This document shows, one piece after another, positions 24,188 through 32,444 of a stretch of 37,592 nt of DNA. The stretch covers positions 1 to 37,592 of the forward strand of contig CANQSM010000026.1 of NCBI GenBank assembly GCA_947626525.1. Reading direction: 5' to 3'. The stretch comes from an uncultured Phocaeicola sp. (lineage in GTDB: Bacteria; Bacteroidota; Bacteroidia; Bacteroidales; Bacteroidaceae). A program made the position numbers and the translations under genes. The notes beneath the pieces are model-generated. The model made no database searches. It was not told the DNA's origin and saw only the letters and a program-made list of their open reading frames with translations. The stretch's first letter is position 1. Each line of letters starts with the position of its first letter.

Positions 24188-26392
24188 ATGGAGCATCAAC
24201 TTTTCTGGCTGGTTCCAGCCTCGTCTATTTTAGCGCTCTGCTTTGCGTATTACTTCTATAAGCAGATGATGAAAGTGAGTGAAGGCACTCCGCAAATGAT
24301 TAAAATCGCTGCGGCTGTGCGGCGTGGAGCAATGTCCTACCTGAAACAGCAATATAAGATTGTGGGGTGGGTCTTTTTAGGGTTAGTCATTTTATTTTCC
24401 ATCATGGCATACGGATTCCATGTACAGAATGCCTGGGTACCCGTCGCATTCCTTACGGGCGGTTTCTTCTCCGGACTGTCCGGCTTTCTGGGGATGAAGA
24501 CAGCCACCTACGCATCGGCACGTACGGCGAATGCCGCACGCCACTCTCTCAACAGCGGCTTGCGAGTAGCTTTCCGAAGCGGTGCCGTAATGGGATTGGT
24601 CGTTGTGGGACTGGGACTGCTCGACATTTCTTTCTGGTATCTTCTGCTGAACGCATGCATTCCGGACAATCTGATAAATCCTGCCAGCAAACTTTGCATC
24701 ATTACCACCACCATGCTGACTTTCGGAATGGGAGCCAGCACTCAGGCTCTGTTTGCCCGCGTAGGAGGAGGTATCTACACCAAAGCCGCTGATGTGGGAG
24801 CCGATTTGGTAGGAAAAGTAGAAGCAGGCATTCCGGAAGATGATCCACGCAACCCCGCCACCATTGCCGACAATGTGGGAGACAATGTAGGCGATGTAGC
24901 CGGCATGGGTGCCGATTTATACGAATCCTATTGCGGAGCAATCCTCGCCACGGCAGCATTGGGGGCTGCCGCATACATCCACACGGCCGATACGGTGATG
25001 CAATTCAAAGCGGTAATCGCTCCCATGTTGATTGCCGCTGTGGGAATTATCCTCTCTATCATCGGTATTTTCTCTGTACGCACTAAGGAAAACGCGAGTA
25101 TCAAACAGCTCTTAGGGTCGCTTTCCGTCGGCACCAACTTAAGCGCAATTTTAATCATCCTTGCCACATTTCTTATCCTATGGGTACTTCAGTTGGACAG
25201 TTGGGCACTGATTGGCTGTTCCGTGGTAGTAGGCATATTGGTGGGAGTCATCATCGGACGCTCAACCGAATATTATACTTCCCAATCATACAAGCCCACC
25301 CGGAAATTGAGCGAAAGCGGCGCGACAGGGCCGGCCACCGTCATCATTACCGGTATCGGACTGGGTATGCTCTCTACAGCCATTCCGGTAGTGGTGGTCG
25401 TCATCGGACTGATTCTCTCTTATCTGTTCGCTGCTCATTTCGACTTGGCCAACATCAGCATGGGCCTGTATGGCATCGGCATTGCCGCCGTGGGCATGCT
25501 GTCGACATTAGGCATCACACTGGCTACAGACGCCTATGGTCCCATAGCCGACAATGCCGGAGGTAACGCGGAAATGTCGGGACTGGGAAAAGAAGTACGT
25601 CAACGCACGGACGCACTCGACTCATTGGGAAATACGACCGCTGCCACGGGAAAAGGTTTTGCCATTGGTTCGGCAGCTCTGACCGGACTTGCCCTGCTGG
25701 CTTCCTATATAGAGGAAATCCGAATCGGACTGGAGCGAATCGGCGAAACCATGCTGACGCTGCCGGGCGGAATAGAGAAAGCCTTGTCGGACGCTACCTT
25801 TATCGACTTTATGAACTACTATGAAGTGAATCTCATGAATCCGAAAGTATTGGGAGGAATGTTTATCGGCAGTATGATGGCTTTTCTGTTCTGCGGACTG
25901 ACCATGAACGCAGTGGGACGCGCCGCCGCACACATGGTAGCCGAAGTGCGACGTCAGTTCAGGGAAATCAAGGGAATCCTTACAGGAGAGACGGAACCAG
26001 ACTACGAACGTTGCGTAGAGATTTCCACCAAAGGCGCACAACGCGAAATGATAGTCCCCTCCTTACTGGCCATCATCGCCCCGATTCTTACCGGCCTCAT
26101 CTTCGGGGTGCCCGGAGTGTTGGGCTTATTGGTTGGCGGGCTGAGCAGCGGCTTCGTGCTGGCCATCTTCATGGCCAATGCCGGCGGTGCATGGGACAAT
26201 GCTAAAAAATACGTAGAGGAAGGCAACTTCGGAGGAAAAGGCAGTGAGGTACATCGCGCCGCGGTAGTAGGTGACACGGTAGGCGATCCGTTTAAGGACA
26301 CTTCCGGACCAAGCCTGAATATTCTCATCAAACTGATGAGCATGGTGGCCATCGTCATGGCCGGACTGACCGCCTCGTGGAGCTTATTCTAA
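24188..26392 (+). CDS. hppA: Ion-translocating membrane pyrophosphatase (K+-dependent, probably Na+/H+)
   Basis: A 734-aa inner-membrane pump, about 16 helices, that uses pyrophosphate hydrolysis to export cations. Pyrophosphate and Mg2+ binding motifs are DVGADLVGK (202-210), DNVGDNVGD (228-236) and [15 protein letters not shown] near the C-terminus; the gate glutamate is E246. [10 protein letters not shown] (481-490) has Ala485 and Gly488 where K+-independent enzymes have Lys and Thr, so it should need K+. T90, F94, D146 and M176 match, at the same numbers, the residues I recall as the signature of the B. vulgatus enzyme that moves both Na+ and H+. Own promoter upstream; hairpins downstream. 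Confidence 0.95.
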   Translation: MEHQLFWLVPASSILALCFAYYFYKQMMKVSEGTPQMIKIAAAVRRGAMSYLKQQYKIVGWVFLGLVILFSIMAYGFHVQNAWVPVAFLTGGFFSGLSGFLGMKTATYASARTANAARHSLNSGLRVAFRSGAVMGLVVVGLGLLDISFWYLLLNACIPDNLINPASKLCIITTTMLTFGMGASTQALFARVGGGIYTKAADVGADLVGKVEAGIPEDDPRNPATIADNVGDNVGDVAGMGADLYESYCGAILATAALGAAAYIHTADTVMQFKAVIAPMLIAAVGIILSIIGIFSVRTKENASIKQLLGSLSVGTNLSAILIILATFLILWVLQLDSWALIGCSVVVGILVGVIIGRSTEYYTSQSYKPTRKLSESGATGPATVIITGIGLGMLSTAIPVVVVVIGLILSYLFAAHFDLANISMGLYGIGIAAVGMLSTLGITLATDAYGPIADNAGGNAEMSGLGKEVRQRTDALDSLGNTTAATGKGFAIGSAALTGLALLASYIEEIRIGLERIGETMLTLPGGIEKALSDATFIDFMNYYEVNLMNPKVLGGMFIGSMMAFLFCGLTMNAVGRAAAHMVAEVRRQFREIKGILTGETEPDYERCVEISTKGAQREMIVPSLLAIIAPILTGLIFGVPGVLGLLVGGLSSGFVLAIFMANAGGAWDNAKKYVEEGNFGGKGSEVHRAAVVGDTVGDPFKDTSGPSLNILIKLMSMVAIVMAGLTASWSLF

Positions 26393-26407
26393 TCTCCACC
26401 ACTTGAT

Positions 26408-26430
26408 GAGGCTGTCCCGGGAACAGCCTC
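26408..26430 (+). terminator. Hairpin after hppA
   Basis: GAGGCTGT (26408-26415) pairs perfectly with ACAGCCTC (26423-26430) over the loop CCCGGGA, 15 nt after the hppA stop. The missing T-run makes it a weak intrinsic terminator or an mRNA 3' stabiliser. Confidence 0.6.
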
Positions 26431-26438
26431 CGGCAGGT

Positions 26439-26479
26439 GCGCATTCTATGTCCCTATCCAAACACGACATAGGATGCGC
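26439..26479 (+). terminator. Second, longer hairpin after hppA
   Basis: GCGCATTCTATGTC (26439-26452) pairs with GACATAGGATGCGC (26466-26479): 14 bp with one G-U pair and a 13-nt loop, followed by GCTTTCC. Tandem with the preceding hairpin; together they probably define the hppA mRNA 3' end. Confidence 0.6.
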
Positions 26480-26720
26480 GCTTTCCATATCATGCACAAC
26501 ACTCGAACGGTAAAGAGCCGGCCGACTTCAGGGAATCCCTTCACTTCCGGGCACCACTTCGCTTTCGGGACACTCTCCTCCCCTCCTATGTCAAGCAAGC
26601 CCTCTCCCTATTCACCTGATATGCCCCAACGGGACAGCTCTTAACGTTGATCGCATGGGAAGAAAGGTAACATACAGCCTTCACGTCACGCCATCTTTCC
26701 CCTTTCCATTTACCTGTTCA

Positions 26721-26800
26721 CTCCAATGAGCATATCGAGTCACCTAAGTGACTCATTCGTATCACTAATGTGACTTAATCTGCTCACCTAAGTGAGCAGG
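26721..26800. repeat. Array of phased TCAC-N4-GTGA palindromes
   Basis: Three palindromes with the core TCAC-N4-GTGA: GAGTCAC-CTAA-GTGACTC (26737-26754), TCAC-TAAT-GTGA (26762-26773) and CTGCTCAC-CTAA-GTGAGCAG (26780-26799). Their centres are exactly 22 bp apart (26745.5, 26767.5, 26789.5). A weaker CTC-CAAT-GAG (26721-26730) is centred 20 bp before the first. The spacing is about two turns of DNA, as expected for proteins binding side by side. No promoter is evident beside it. Confidence 0.6.
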
Positions 26801-26998
26801 TAATCAACAACAGTATAGGATATGAAGTAAATTGACAATTCTTACAAAGAAAAGCACACACACCATACATCGCTTCCTAAAGCAAGCAACGCCTATTCCA
26901 AACGAACGTGAATCAGTCCCTATCAAATCGGTCATCATAACAAAGAAAAGCGTATCGATATGGAAAACTACCAAGATTGGAATTTACCGAAAAAGAGC

Positions 26999-27982
26999 TT
27001 ACTTATTGAGCGCCCCACAATGAGGGCAAACGCCTTTCTTTTCTATCTCCTTTCCACAATAACCGCAAATATATCTGTGATCCATCTTATGCAAATATCC
27101 GCAAGACCAACTTAGAAATACAAATAAGCAAGGATATCCTATATAATATAAAGTAGTGACGGTAAAAAACAGATAACAGAACAGGCAAACCGTTCCCAAT
27201 CCCAACAGGTAAAAGAAAGCCGTAGAGAAATCCGTTTGGTGGAACAAATCGTCCAGCACAGCCAAAGCGACCATGATAATAGCCCAGACACTGGTGATGA
27301 AACAGGCAAGAATACAGGGCAACTCAAAAGGGTTCAGCGTAGGATGGTAATAATAATGCCGCCACGTTTCGGGAACAAACAACTGCATACTTGCATAAAG
27401 CGTAGCCGAACATGCCACCAACATGCACAACAACACAGGGTATATACTTTTAATGTCCCGATAACCGGAGATATGCAAAGGCTGCCTCTTTATCCTGCGA
27501 TATAGGAATAGCAGCACAAACAATCCAAAAGCAACCAGAAATACAATTACATGTACATTGCTGAACAGATGGATGAACTTGGATATGGGATCTACCGGTA
27601 CAACTTTCTCCAGCAGAATCTGCTCGGGTACCCATCCCATCGTCTCCTGGTCGCAAGCCACTTTTATCCAAACCGGTTCAACGGTATCTTTGGGAACAAT
27701 CCGATAATCAGCCACCACCAACTCGTCTCCTTTATATACATACAGTGAATCCCTTCCCGATGCCTCCCGGTTCAGTTTCAAGGAATCTCCGATAACCTGA
27801 AAATTATAATTGGTCGCATAATGATGTTCCGATAGAAATTGCAAAGAATCACGCACTTCCTGCGTCATATCCCAATCCGAATAATCCGGTACAGGATAGC
27901 CGCACGCCGCCAACAGTAAAGTGACGCATCCCGACACGACGAGCGCCAGCTTCCGGCTAATCGCTTTCTTTATCCGTTCCAT
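26999..27982 (-). CDS. Membrane protein with SH3-like domain and C-terminal zinc ribbon
   Basis: Not a family I can name. The 327-aa product starts with a signal peptide ending in a lipobox-like LAAC (C27). About 30-130 is extracytoplasmic and ends in a bacterial SH3-like pattern (YVYKGDELVVADY, then GWVPEQILLE). Then come about five hydrophobic helices (about 140-300). The last 22 residues form a zinc ribbon, C306-x2-C309 and C319-x2-C322. Its start overlaps the U32 gene by 26 nt, so translation is probably coupled. The mix of lipobox, SH3-like domain and membrane helices suggests a cell-envelope sensor or assembly factor, but this is inference. Confidence 0.8.
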   Translation of the reverse strand: MERIKKAISRKLALVVSGCVTLLLAACGYPVPDYSDWDMTQEVRDSLQFLSEHHYATNYNFQVIGDSLKLNREASGRDSLYVYKGDELVVADYRIVPKDTVEPVWIKVACDQETMGWVPEQILLEKVVPVDPISKFIHLFSNVHVIVFLVAFGLFVLLFLYRRIKRQPLHISGYRDIKSIYPVLLCMLVACSATLYASMQLFVPETWRHYYYHPTLNPFELPCILACFITSVWAIIMVALAVLDDLFHQTDFSTAFFYLLGLGTVCLFCYLFFTVTTLYYIGYPCLFVFLSWSCGYLHKMDHRYICGYCGKEIEKKGVCPHCGALNK

Positions 27983-29807
27983 ACACTTTCATCTGACAAT
28001 GTTTACAATCGAACTCCAGCCGGAAACGCCTCCCATCCGTGGAGACCAAAAAGAAAGGTTCCTTAAAGGGAGAACGCACCTTATGATGCGTGGGACACCA
28101 TCCCATGCTATAACGCAAGCAATGTTTGCAAAACATCAGCACAGCTTCCCTTACAGGCTGCTTCTCATAAGCAGGAGCGATATGCCGCACGCCGTGCTCA
28201 CGGTAAAAAGCCTCGGTTTTCGAGTTCATCACATTACCTAAATAAGTCAGTTCGGAAAGCGGATAGGCCACTTCCGTCCGCTTAGGTTGACTCGCCGGGC
28301 GGCGATAAACTATCCGGCGAACTTGCAACAGACGGTCCACAGCCTGCCTGCGCCACTCTCCTATCAAGGATGAAGGCAAAAACCAGTTGTCGCTCCACGC
28401 AATCTCCACCTCCGAAAGGCCAAACGGAGTATTCCCTAACTTACCAAGTTGTATACGGATATTCTCAGCTTGAGGGGTACGTGCAATCTCTTTCTTCCCA
28501 GGGAACGAGAGGGTAACCCGATTGCCGTCCTCATCAGTCAGTGTCAACGTAAAGCCAAAAGCAGTCTCCCCGAGATGAAAAGCGAGGGCTATTTTCCGTT
28601 CTGCCGATTTCCTCGCCATTTCTTTCTCAAACTCCTGATCGAAATTCCGGTACAACACCGTCCGAGGGACTATACGAGGCATATCCTGCAGATAGAGCTT
28701 GTTGTTTTCCACCTTATTGATTCTGAAACCTTGCAACTTCCCGGAGGAGTCCACGTAACACACACCATCGCCGTTATGGAAGGGTTTCACTCCGGCTACC
28801 GTCAGGAAGTTGCCGCGAACCTCCTTTACAGTACCCATCTCTTCCCCCATGGATTTAGGCGTATCGAAAGAAAACAGATCCGAAGTACGGCCAGAAAGAA
28901 AGTAATGCGTGAAACCACGGTTAAAACTCTTGTCCAATTGGGGGCGAAACAGCGTGACAACCTTGCCGGAAGAAGAAGGTACATACTCTTCCCGGCGCTT
29001 GAAGATGGCATCCAGCTGCTTCCGGTAATAAGCCGTCACATTCTTTACATACGACACATCTTTCAGTCGCCCTTCTATTTTCAGAGAAGTGACTCCCGCA
29101 TCCAGCAAAGCCTCCAACCGGTCGCTCAGGTTCAAATCTTTCAATGAAAGTAAATGTTTAGGACCGACTATCGTCTGGCCAGTAGCGTCCTCCATCGTAA
29201 AAGGAAGTCTGCAAAACTGCGCACACTCCCCACGGTTGGCACTCCGGCCGAAGCATGCCTGCGACACATAGCACTGTCCGCTGTAGCTGACACACAAAGC
29301 TCCATGTACAAACACTTCCAAAGGAACAGGACACGCAACATGTATGCGTCGGATTTCTTCCAATGTCAACTCTCTCGGCAAGACAACTTGTCCGAAACCT
29401 ACATCGGCCAAAAAACGAACTTTCTCCACGGTACGGTTATCCATCTGGGTACTGGCATGCAACGCGACGGGAGGAAGATTCATTTTCAGGATTCCCATAT
29501 CCTGCACAATCAGAGCATCGACCCCTTCCCTATATAAATCCCATATCATAGCTTCCGTATCCGCCAATTCCTCTTCTTTCAGAATCGTATTGACCGTGAC
29601 ATAAATCCGCGCGTTATAAAGATGTGCATGAGCGACCAACAGTCCTATATCCTCCACAGAATTACCGGCTGCCGCACGAGCCCCAAAACGAGGTGCACCT
29701 ATGTACACCGCATCAGCCCCATGGTTAATTGCCTCTATCCCACATTCCAGATTCTTCGCCGGAGCCAGAAGCTCTATCTTTCTCTGTTCTATCATTCTTC
29801 TTTTCAT
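27957..29807 (-). CDS. U32-family protein (RlhA-like, probable rRNA hydroxylation)
   Basis: U32 proteins, once called peptidases or collagenases, include RlhA and TrhP, needed for hydroxylation of 23S rRNA and tRNA in E. coli. The conserved N-terminus KIELLAPAKN, GADAVYIGAPRFGARA, and the cysteine cluster in the CVSYSGQCYVSQACFGR region (then GECAQFCR) are all present; the cysteines are thought to hold an iron-sulphur centre. At 616 aa it has the long C-terminal extension of RlhA (about 650 aa) rather than the shorter TrhP (about 450 aa). I start at ATG 29807; ATGs at 29846 and 29795 are in frame and possible. It follows metA by 134 nt and overlaps the next gene. Confidence 0.88.
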   Translation of the reverse strand: MKRRMIEQRKIELLAPAKNLECGIEAINHGADAVYIGAPRFGARAAAGNSVEDIGLLVAHAHLYNARIYVTVNTILKEEELADTEAMIWDLYREGVDALIVQDMGILKMNLPPVALHASTQMDNRTVEKVRFLADVGFGQVVLPRELTLEEIRRIHVACPVPLEVFVHGALCVSYSGQCYVSQACFGRSANRGECAQFCRLPFTMEDATGQTIVGPKHLLSLKDLNLSDRLEALLDAGVTSLKIEGRLKDVSYVKNVTAYYRKQLDAIFKRREEYVPSSSGKVVTLFRPQLDKSFNRGFTHYFLSGRTSDLFSFDTPKSMGEEMGTVKEVRGNFLTVAGVKPFHNGDGVCYVDSSGKLQGFRINKVENNKLYLQDMPRIVPRTVLYRNFDQEFEKEMARKSAERKIALAFHLGETAFGFTLTLTDEDGNRVTLSFPGKKEIARTPQAENIRIQLGKLGNTPFGLSEVEIAWSDNWFLPSSLIGEWRRQAVDRLLQVRRIVYRRPASQPKRTEVAYPLSELTYLGNVMNSKTEAFYREHGVRHIAPAYEKQPVREAVLMFCKHCLRYSMGWCPTHHKVRSPFKEPFFLVSTDGRRFRLEFDCKHCQMKVYGTDKESD

Positions 29808-29941
29808 TACCGCAGACAAGCACTGTTCCCCACTGATTGCATTCAACCGCTGCCGAGCGCCCTCCTTTCATTGTCTATAACCATGCTCCTTCATATCAGG
29901 AAGACATTGTCCATTATTTCCGTCACACCAGTCCCGTTTCT

Positions 29942-30859
29942 TTATCTGATTTGTGTTATATCGTATGGAGTCTCCTGATATACATAATAATTCAGCCAAT
30001 TGGAGAACATCAGATTGGCATGTCCTCTCCAACGAACCAAGGGAGCATTGTCCGGACAGTCATTCCGATAATAATTCTTTGGCATCTCAATGGAAAGACC
30101 TTTGGACAAATCCCGTTTATACTCCACATCCAATGTATTCGGCGAGTATTCAGAATGCCCCGTTACAAAGATTTCCCTACCGCCACGAGCCATGACCATA
30201 TACACCCCGGCTTCATCGGATTCGGCTATCAAGTCCAACTCCTTTACTTTCAGGATATCCTCTCGGTGGAGTTCTGTATGTCGGCTGTGAGGAACATAAA
30301 ACACCTCATCAAAACCTCGGAATATCGGCAAAAACGGATTATTCATATGATGTTCGAAGATACCGAACATCTTCTTCTCCAGAGGATATTTGGGAATGCC
30401 GTAATGATGATACAATCCAGCCTGAGCAGCCCAACATATATATAAGGTAGAAGTGACATGTGTACGTGCCCAGTCAAAAATGCCGGAAACCTCTTCCCAA
30501 TAAGAAACCTCCTCGAAATCCATCTGTTCAACAGGCGCTCCTGTAATAATCATACCGTCAAAACGCTCCTCACGCATACAATCAAAATCCTTATAGAAAG
30601 CCTTCATGTGCTCCACTGGCGTATTCTTAGACGTGTGGCTTTTCAGTTTCATGAATGATATTTCTAATTGCAAAGGCGTATTGGATAACAGACGGATTAA
30701 ATCTGTTTCCGTCGTAATCTTCAAAGGCATTAAATTCAGGATGACAATTCTCAAAGGACGGATATCCTGCTGAATGGCTCTTGAATGATCTATCACAAAA
30801 ATATTTTCATGCTTTAGCAACTCTATGGCAGGTAACTTATCAGGTAAATTTAAAGGCAT
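29942..30859 (-). CDS. metA: Homoserine O-acyltransferase (probably O-acetyl)
   Basis: First committed step of methionine synthesis. The 305-aa MetA-family protein has the nucleophile C142 (CWAAQAG) and the H235/E237 pair (GHSEY), at exactly the numbering used for MetA. Residue 111 is Glu ([10 protein letters not shown]); in this family Glu111 is reported to favour acetyl-CoA and Gly111 succinyl-CoA, so O-acetylhomoserine is the likely product despite the family name. No -7 box lies immediately upstream; the nearest good one (31057-31064) is separated by a phosphatase remnant. No methionine-type riboswitch is recognisable in the 400 nt before it. Confidence 0.94.
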   Translation of the reverse strand: MPLNLPDKLPAIELLKHENIFVIDHSRAIQQDIRPLRIVILNLMPLKITTETDLIRLLSNTPLQLEISFMKLKSHTSKNTPVEHMKAFYKDFDCMREERFDGMIITGAPVEQMDFEEVSYWEEVSGIFDWARTHVTSTLYICWAAQAGLYHHYGIPKYPLEKKMFGIFEHHMNNPFLPIFRGFDEVFYVPHSRHTELHREDILKVKELDLIAESDEAGVYMVMARGGREIFVTGHSEYSPNTLDVEYKRDLSKGLSIEMPKNYYRNDCPDNAPLVRWRGHANLMFSNWLNYYVYQETPYDITQIR

Positions 30860-30873
30860 AGTTTTTCAATTAA

Positions 30874-31032
30874 TCAGTTAAATGTAAAATAGACCAAGCA
30901 GACAGAGATATTGTCCGCTCCTCCTGCGCAACAAGCCTCCTCCACCAGTAAATCACTATCAGCCGAACCGACTAGCAGCTTCTCAATTTCTTCATCCGGC
31001 AACATTCCAGTCAATCCGTCCGAACAATCCAC
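30874..31032 (-). pseudogene. C-terminal remnant of a PP2C-type protein phosphatase
   Basis: On the - strand a 52-codon frame ending at TGA (30874-30876) encodes DCSDGLTGMLPDEEI near its start and LVEEACCAGGADNISVCLV near its end. CSDGLT and GG-x-DNISV are the last two metal-site motifs of PP2C serine/threonine phosphatases, in the right order and close to normal spacing. The frame is closed by a TAA just upstream (31033-31035), and no N-terminal catalytic motif is present, so the gene is truncated. The gap between metA and this stop is 14 nt. A decaying gene, or a leader peptide born from one, are both possible. Confidence 0.7.
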
Positions 31033-31056
31033 TTACCTCCCAAAAGAAGTGTGGCA

Positions 31057-31064
31057 CAAAGATA
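31057..31064 (-). promoter_or_regulatory. -7 box upstream of the PP2C remnant and metA
   Basis: Read on the - strand this is TATCTTTG, an exact TAnnTTTG match. It would start a transcript near 31050 that crosses the phosphatase remnant into metA, a leader of about 190 nt. No TTTG is found at -33 spacing. Confidence 0.5.
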
Positions 31065-31268
31065 ATATTATAAAACTAAAAAGACCTACATCCTCTAAAA
31101 AAAGACAAATACAAGAGCTCGTTTTTTGACTATTTTAAACAAATCATCCATAGAAAAACACGAAATCACGCTGATTTCCACTGTTCACTTACCCAGTTTG
31201 CAGCAAATCTGCGCTCATTCGCGTTTCCAATCACACCAGTCAAGATACAGGCAAAACCTTCCTTCGCG

Positions 31269-32444
31269 TTACAAAGAATTCTTATATAATTGTGCCATTA
31301 CCTTCTGGTAACGATTTTCCAAATCCATATATTTTTGCTGGTTCCGATAGATAGACTCCACTTCCGTAAAATATTCAATCACTGAAATTTGCCCTGCCAT
31401 CAATGCCTGTTTCAGATAATCAAGCGTATTCGTCATCAACGAAAGGTCATAAGCCGCCATCGATTGTTTCAATTGTTGTGCCTCATTAAACTGAGCATGC
31501 AATTCGGCCTCAATACGTAATGCCACATTTTGCTGTTGCAGCTCGGCACTTAACGATTCTGCCTTGGCCTTTTTTACTTTCCCCCGGTTTTCAAATAGAG
31601 GAATGCTACCTCCCACTATGAAACCATGGATTTCATCCCCAATGCCTCCACTTCGGCGATATCCTACCTGCAAACCTGGCAACCAACCATTCTTATTCAC
31701 TGTAACAAGCTTACGGGCCGCTTCCTTTTCGGCCGAAACCGACTGAAGCTCATAATCACTCTGGAATACTTCATCCCGCAACTGATCAAAATCGGTCAAC
31801 TCCGGCAATACAGGATATTCGCTATCATCAAAAGTCAAAGGCAAATTCCCGTTCATGGCAAGCAAGCTCTGCAGAGCCGTCCGGAACGCCGCATCATTTT
31901 CGGCTACCTCCGTATTGACAGCCATCAATTCTAATTTCACCTTATTGGTTTCCAATATATTCGCGTCTCCTGTCTGTAATCGTTTTTCATAAAACTTCAC
32001 CAATTCCTCAGCATTGGCTTTCCGATTATTCAGTAAACCTTTTTGCTGGTTCAAACGTATCAGCTCCAAACACAATTCCTTGGCTTTTAGCAATACATCC
32101 CGCCGCATCAATCCGAAACGCTTTTCATACGCCTTATCCTGCAATTTGCCATACTGATTGCGGGAGCTATACAAGGTCGGAAAATCAAATCCCTGCGTTA
32201 CGGTCAGTTCCGACTGATTCGGATCTGCCTCCCGACCATATTGGTAGCTGTAACTGACCTCCGGATTCGAAAGATTATTCTCTATTTTCGTCCCCGCTTT
32301 CTGTGCAGACAGATTTTGCTCCCCAGCCTGCAACTCCTTATTGTTCTGCTCTATATTCCGCAAAATGCGTTCAATGGAATTGGTTTGCGCCCCCATGCCG
32401 CCCACATAACACAGAAGCACCATAGTCATAGTCAAGGTTTTCAT
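31269..32444 (-). CDS. TolC/CusC-like outer-membrane efflux channel
   Basis: The 391-aa product has a cleavable signal peptide (cleavage near MGA-QT, about residue 19) and two halves of long amphipathic helices with heptad-like Gln/Glu/Ala repeats, typical of the outer-membrane factor family. Conserved features include NPEVSYSY near residue 60, FDFPTLYSSRNQYGK, and FIVGGSIPLFENRGKVKKA in the second repeat. It forms the outer-membrane exit duct for the RND pump encoded just before it; its ATG overlaps the pump stop as ATGA. It is somewhat shorter than typical 420-480-aa members but has both repeats. Confidence 0.92.
   Translation of the reverse strand: MKTLTMTMVLLCYVGGMGAQTNSIERILRNIEQNNKELQAGEQNLSAQKAGTKIENNLSNPEVSYSYQYGREADPNQSELTVTQGFDFPTLYSSRNQYGKLQDKAYEKRFGLMRRDVLLKAKELCLELIRLNQQKGLLNNRKANAEELVKFYEKRLQTGDANILETNKVKLELMAVNTEVAENDAAFRTALQSLLAMNGNLPLTFDDSEYPVLPELTDFDQLRDEVFQSDYELQSVSAEKEAARKLVTVNKNGWLPGLQVGYRRSGGIGDEIHGFIVGGSIPLFENRGKVKKAKAESLSAELQQQNVALRIEAELHAQFNEAQQLKQSMAAYDLSLMTNTLDYLKQALMAGQISVIEYFTEVESIYRNQQKYMDLENRYQKVMAQLYKNSL

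Larger units (their letters stand above)
26393..26998. other. Intergenic region with hairpins and palindrome array
   Basis: A 606-nt gap between two converging genes. It contains two strong hairpins (26408-26430 and 26439-26479), a 240-nt stretch where I see nothing, the phased palindromes at 26721-26800, and about 200 nt of AT-rich DNA with only a 63-codon chance frame. Confidence 0.65.
30860..31268. other. Intergenic region upstream of metA
   Basis: A 409-nt gap. It holds the PP2C remnant (30874-31032) and a leftward -7 box (31057-31064). The outer part (about 31160-31240) has the degenerate near-repetitive text (variants of ATTCGCG/TCTGCG/AATCACG) seen between genes in many Bacteroides. 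No intact gene. Confidence 0.55.

Noticed and set aside
26721-26800. CRISPR array
   Set aside because: Units are only 22 bp apart, palindromic and variable, with no constant repeats separating unique spacers and no cas genes nearby.
26832-27023. 63-codon + strand open frame
   Set aside because: It runs into the 3' end of the zinc-ribbon gene, has no family resemblance and lies in AT-rich intergenic DNA.
28449-29147. 232-codon + strand open frame
   Set aside because: Antisense to the U32 gene, which has clear motifs throughout.
30860-31268. SAM or methionine riboswitch before metA
   Set aside because: The interval is instead occupied by a PP2C coding remnant and AT-rich DNA; I found no set of stems like a SAM riboswitch.
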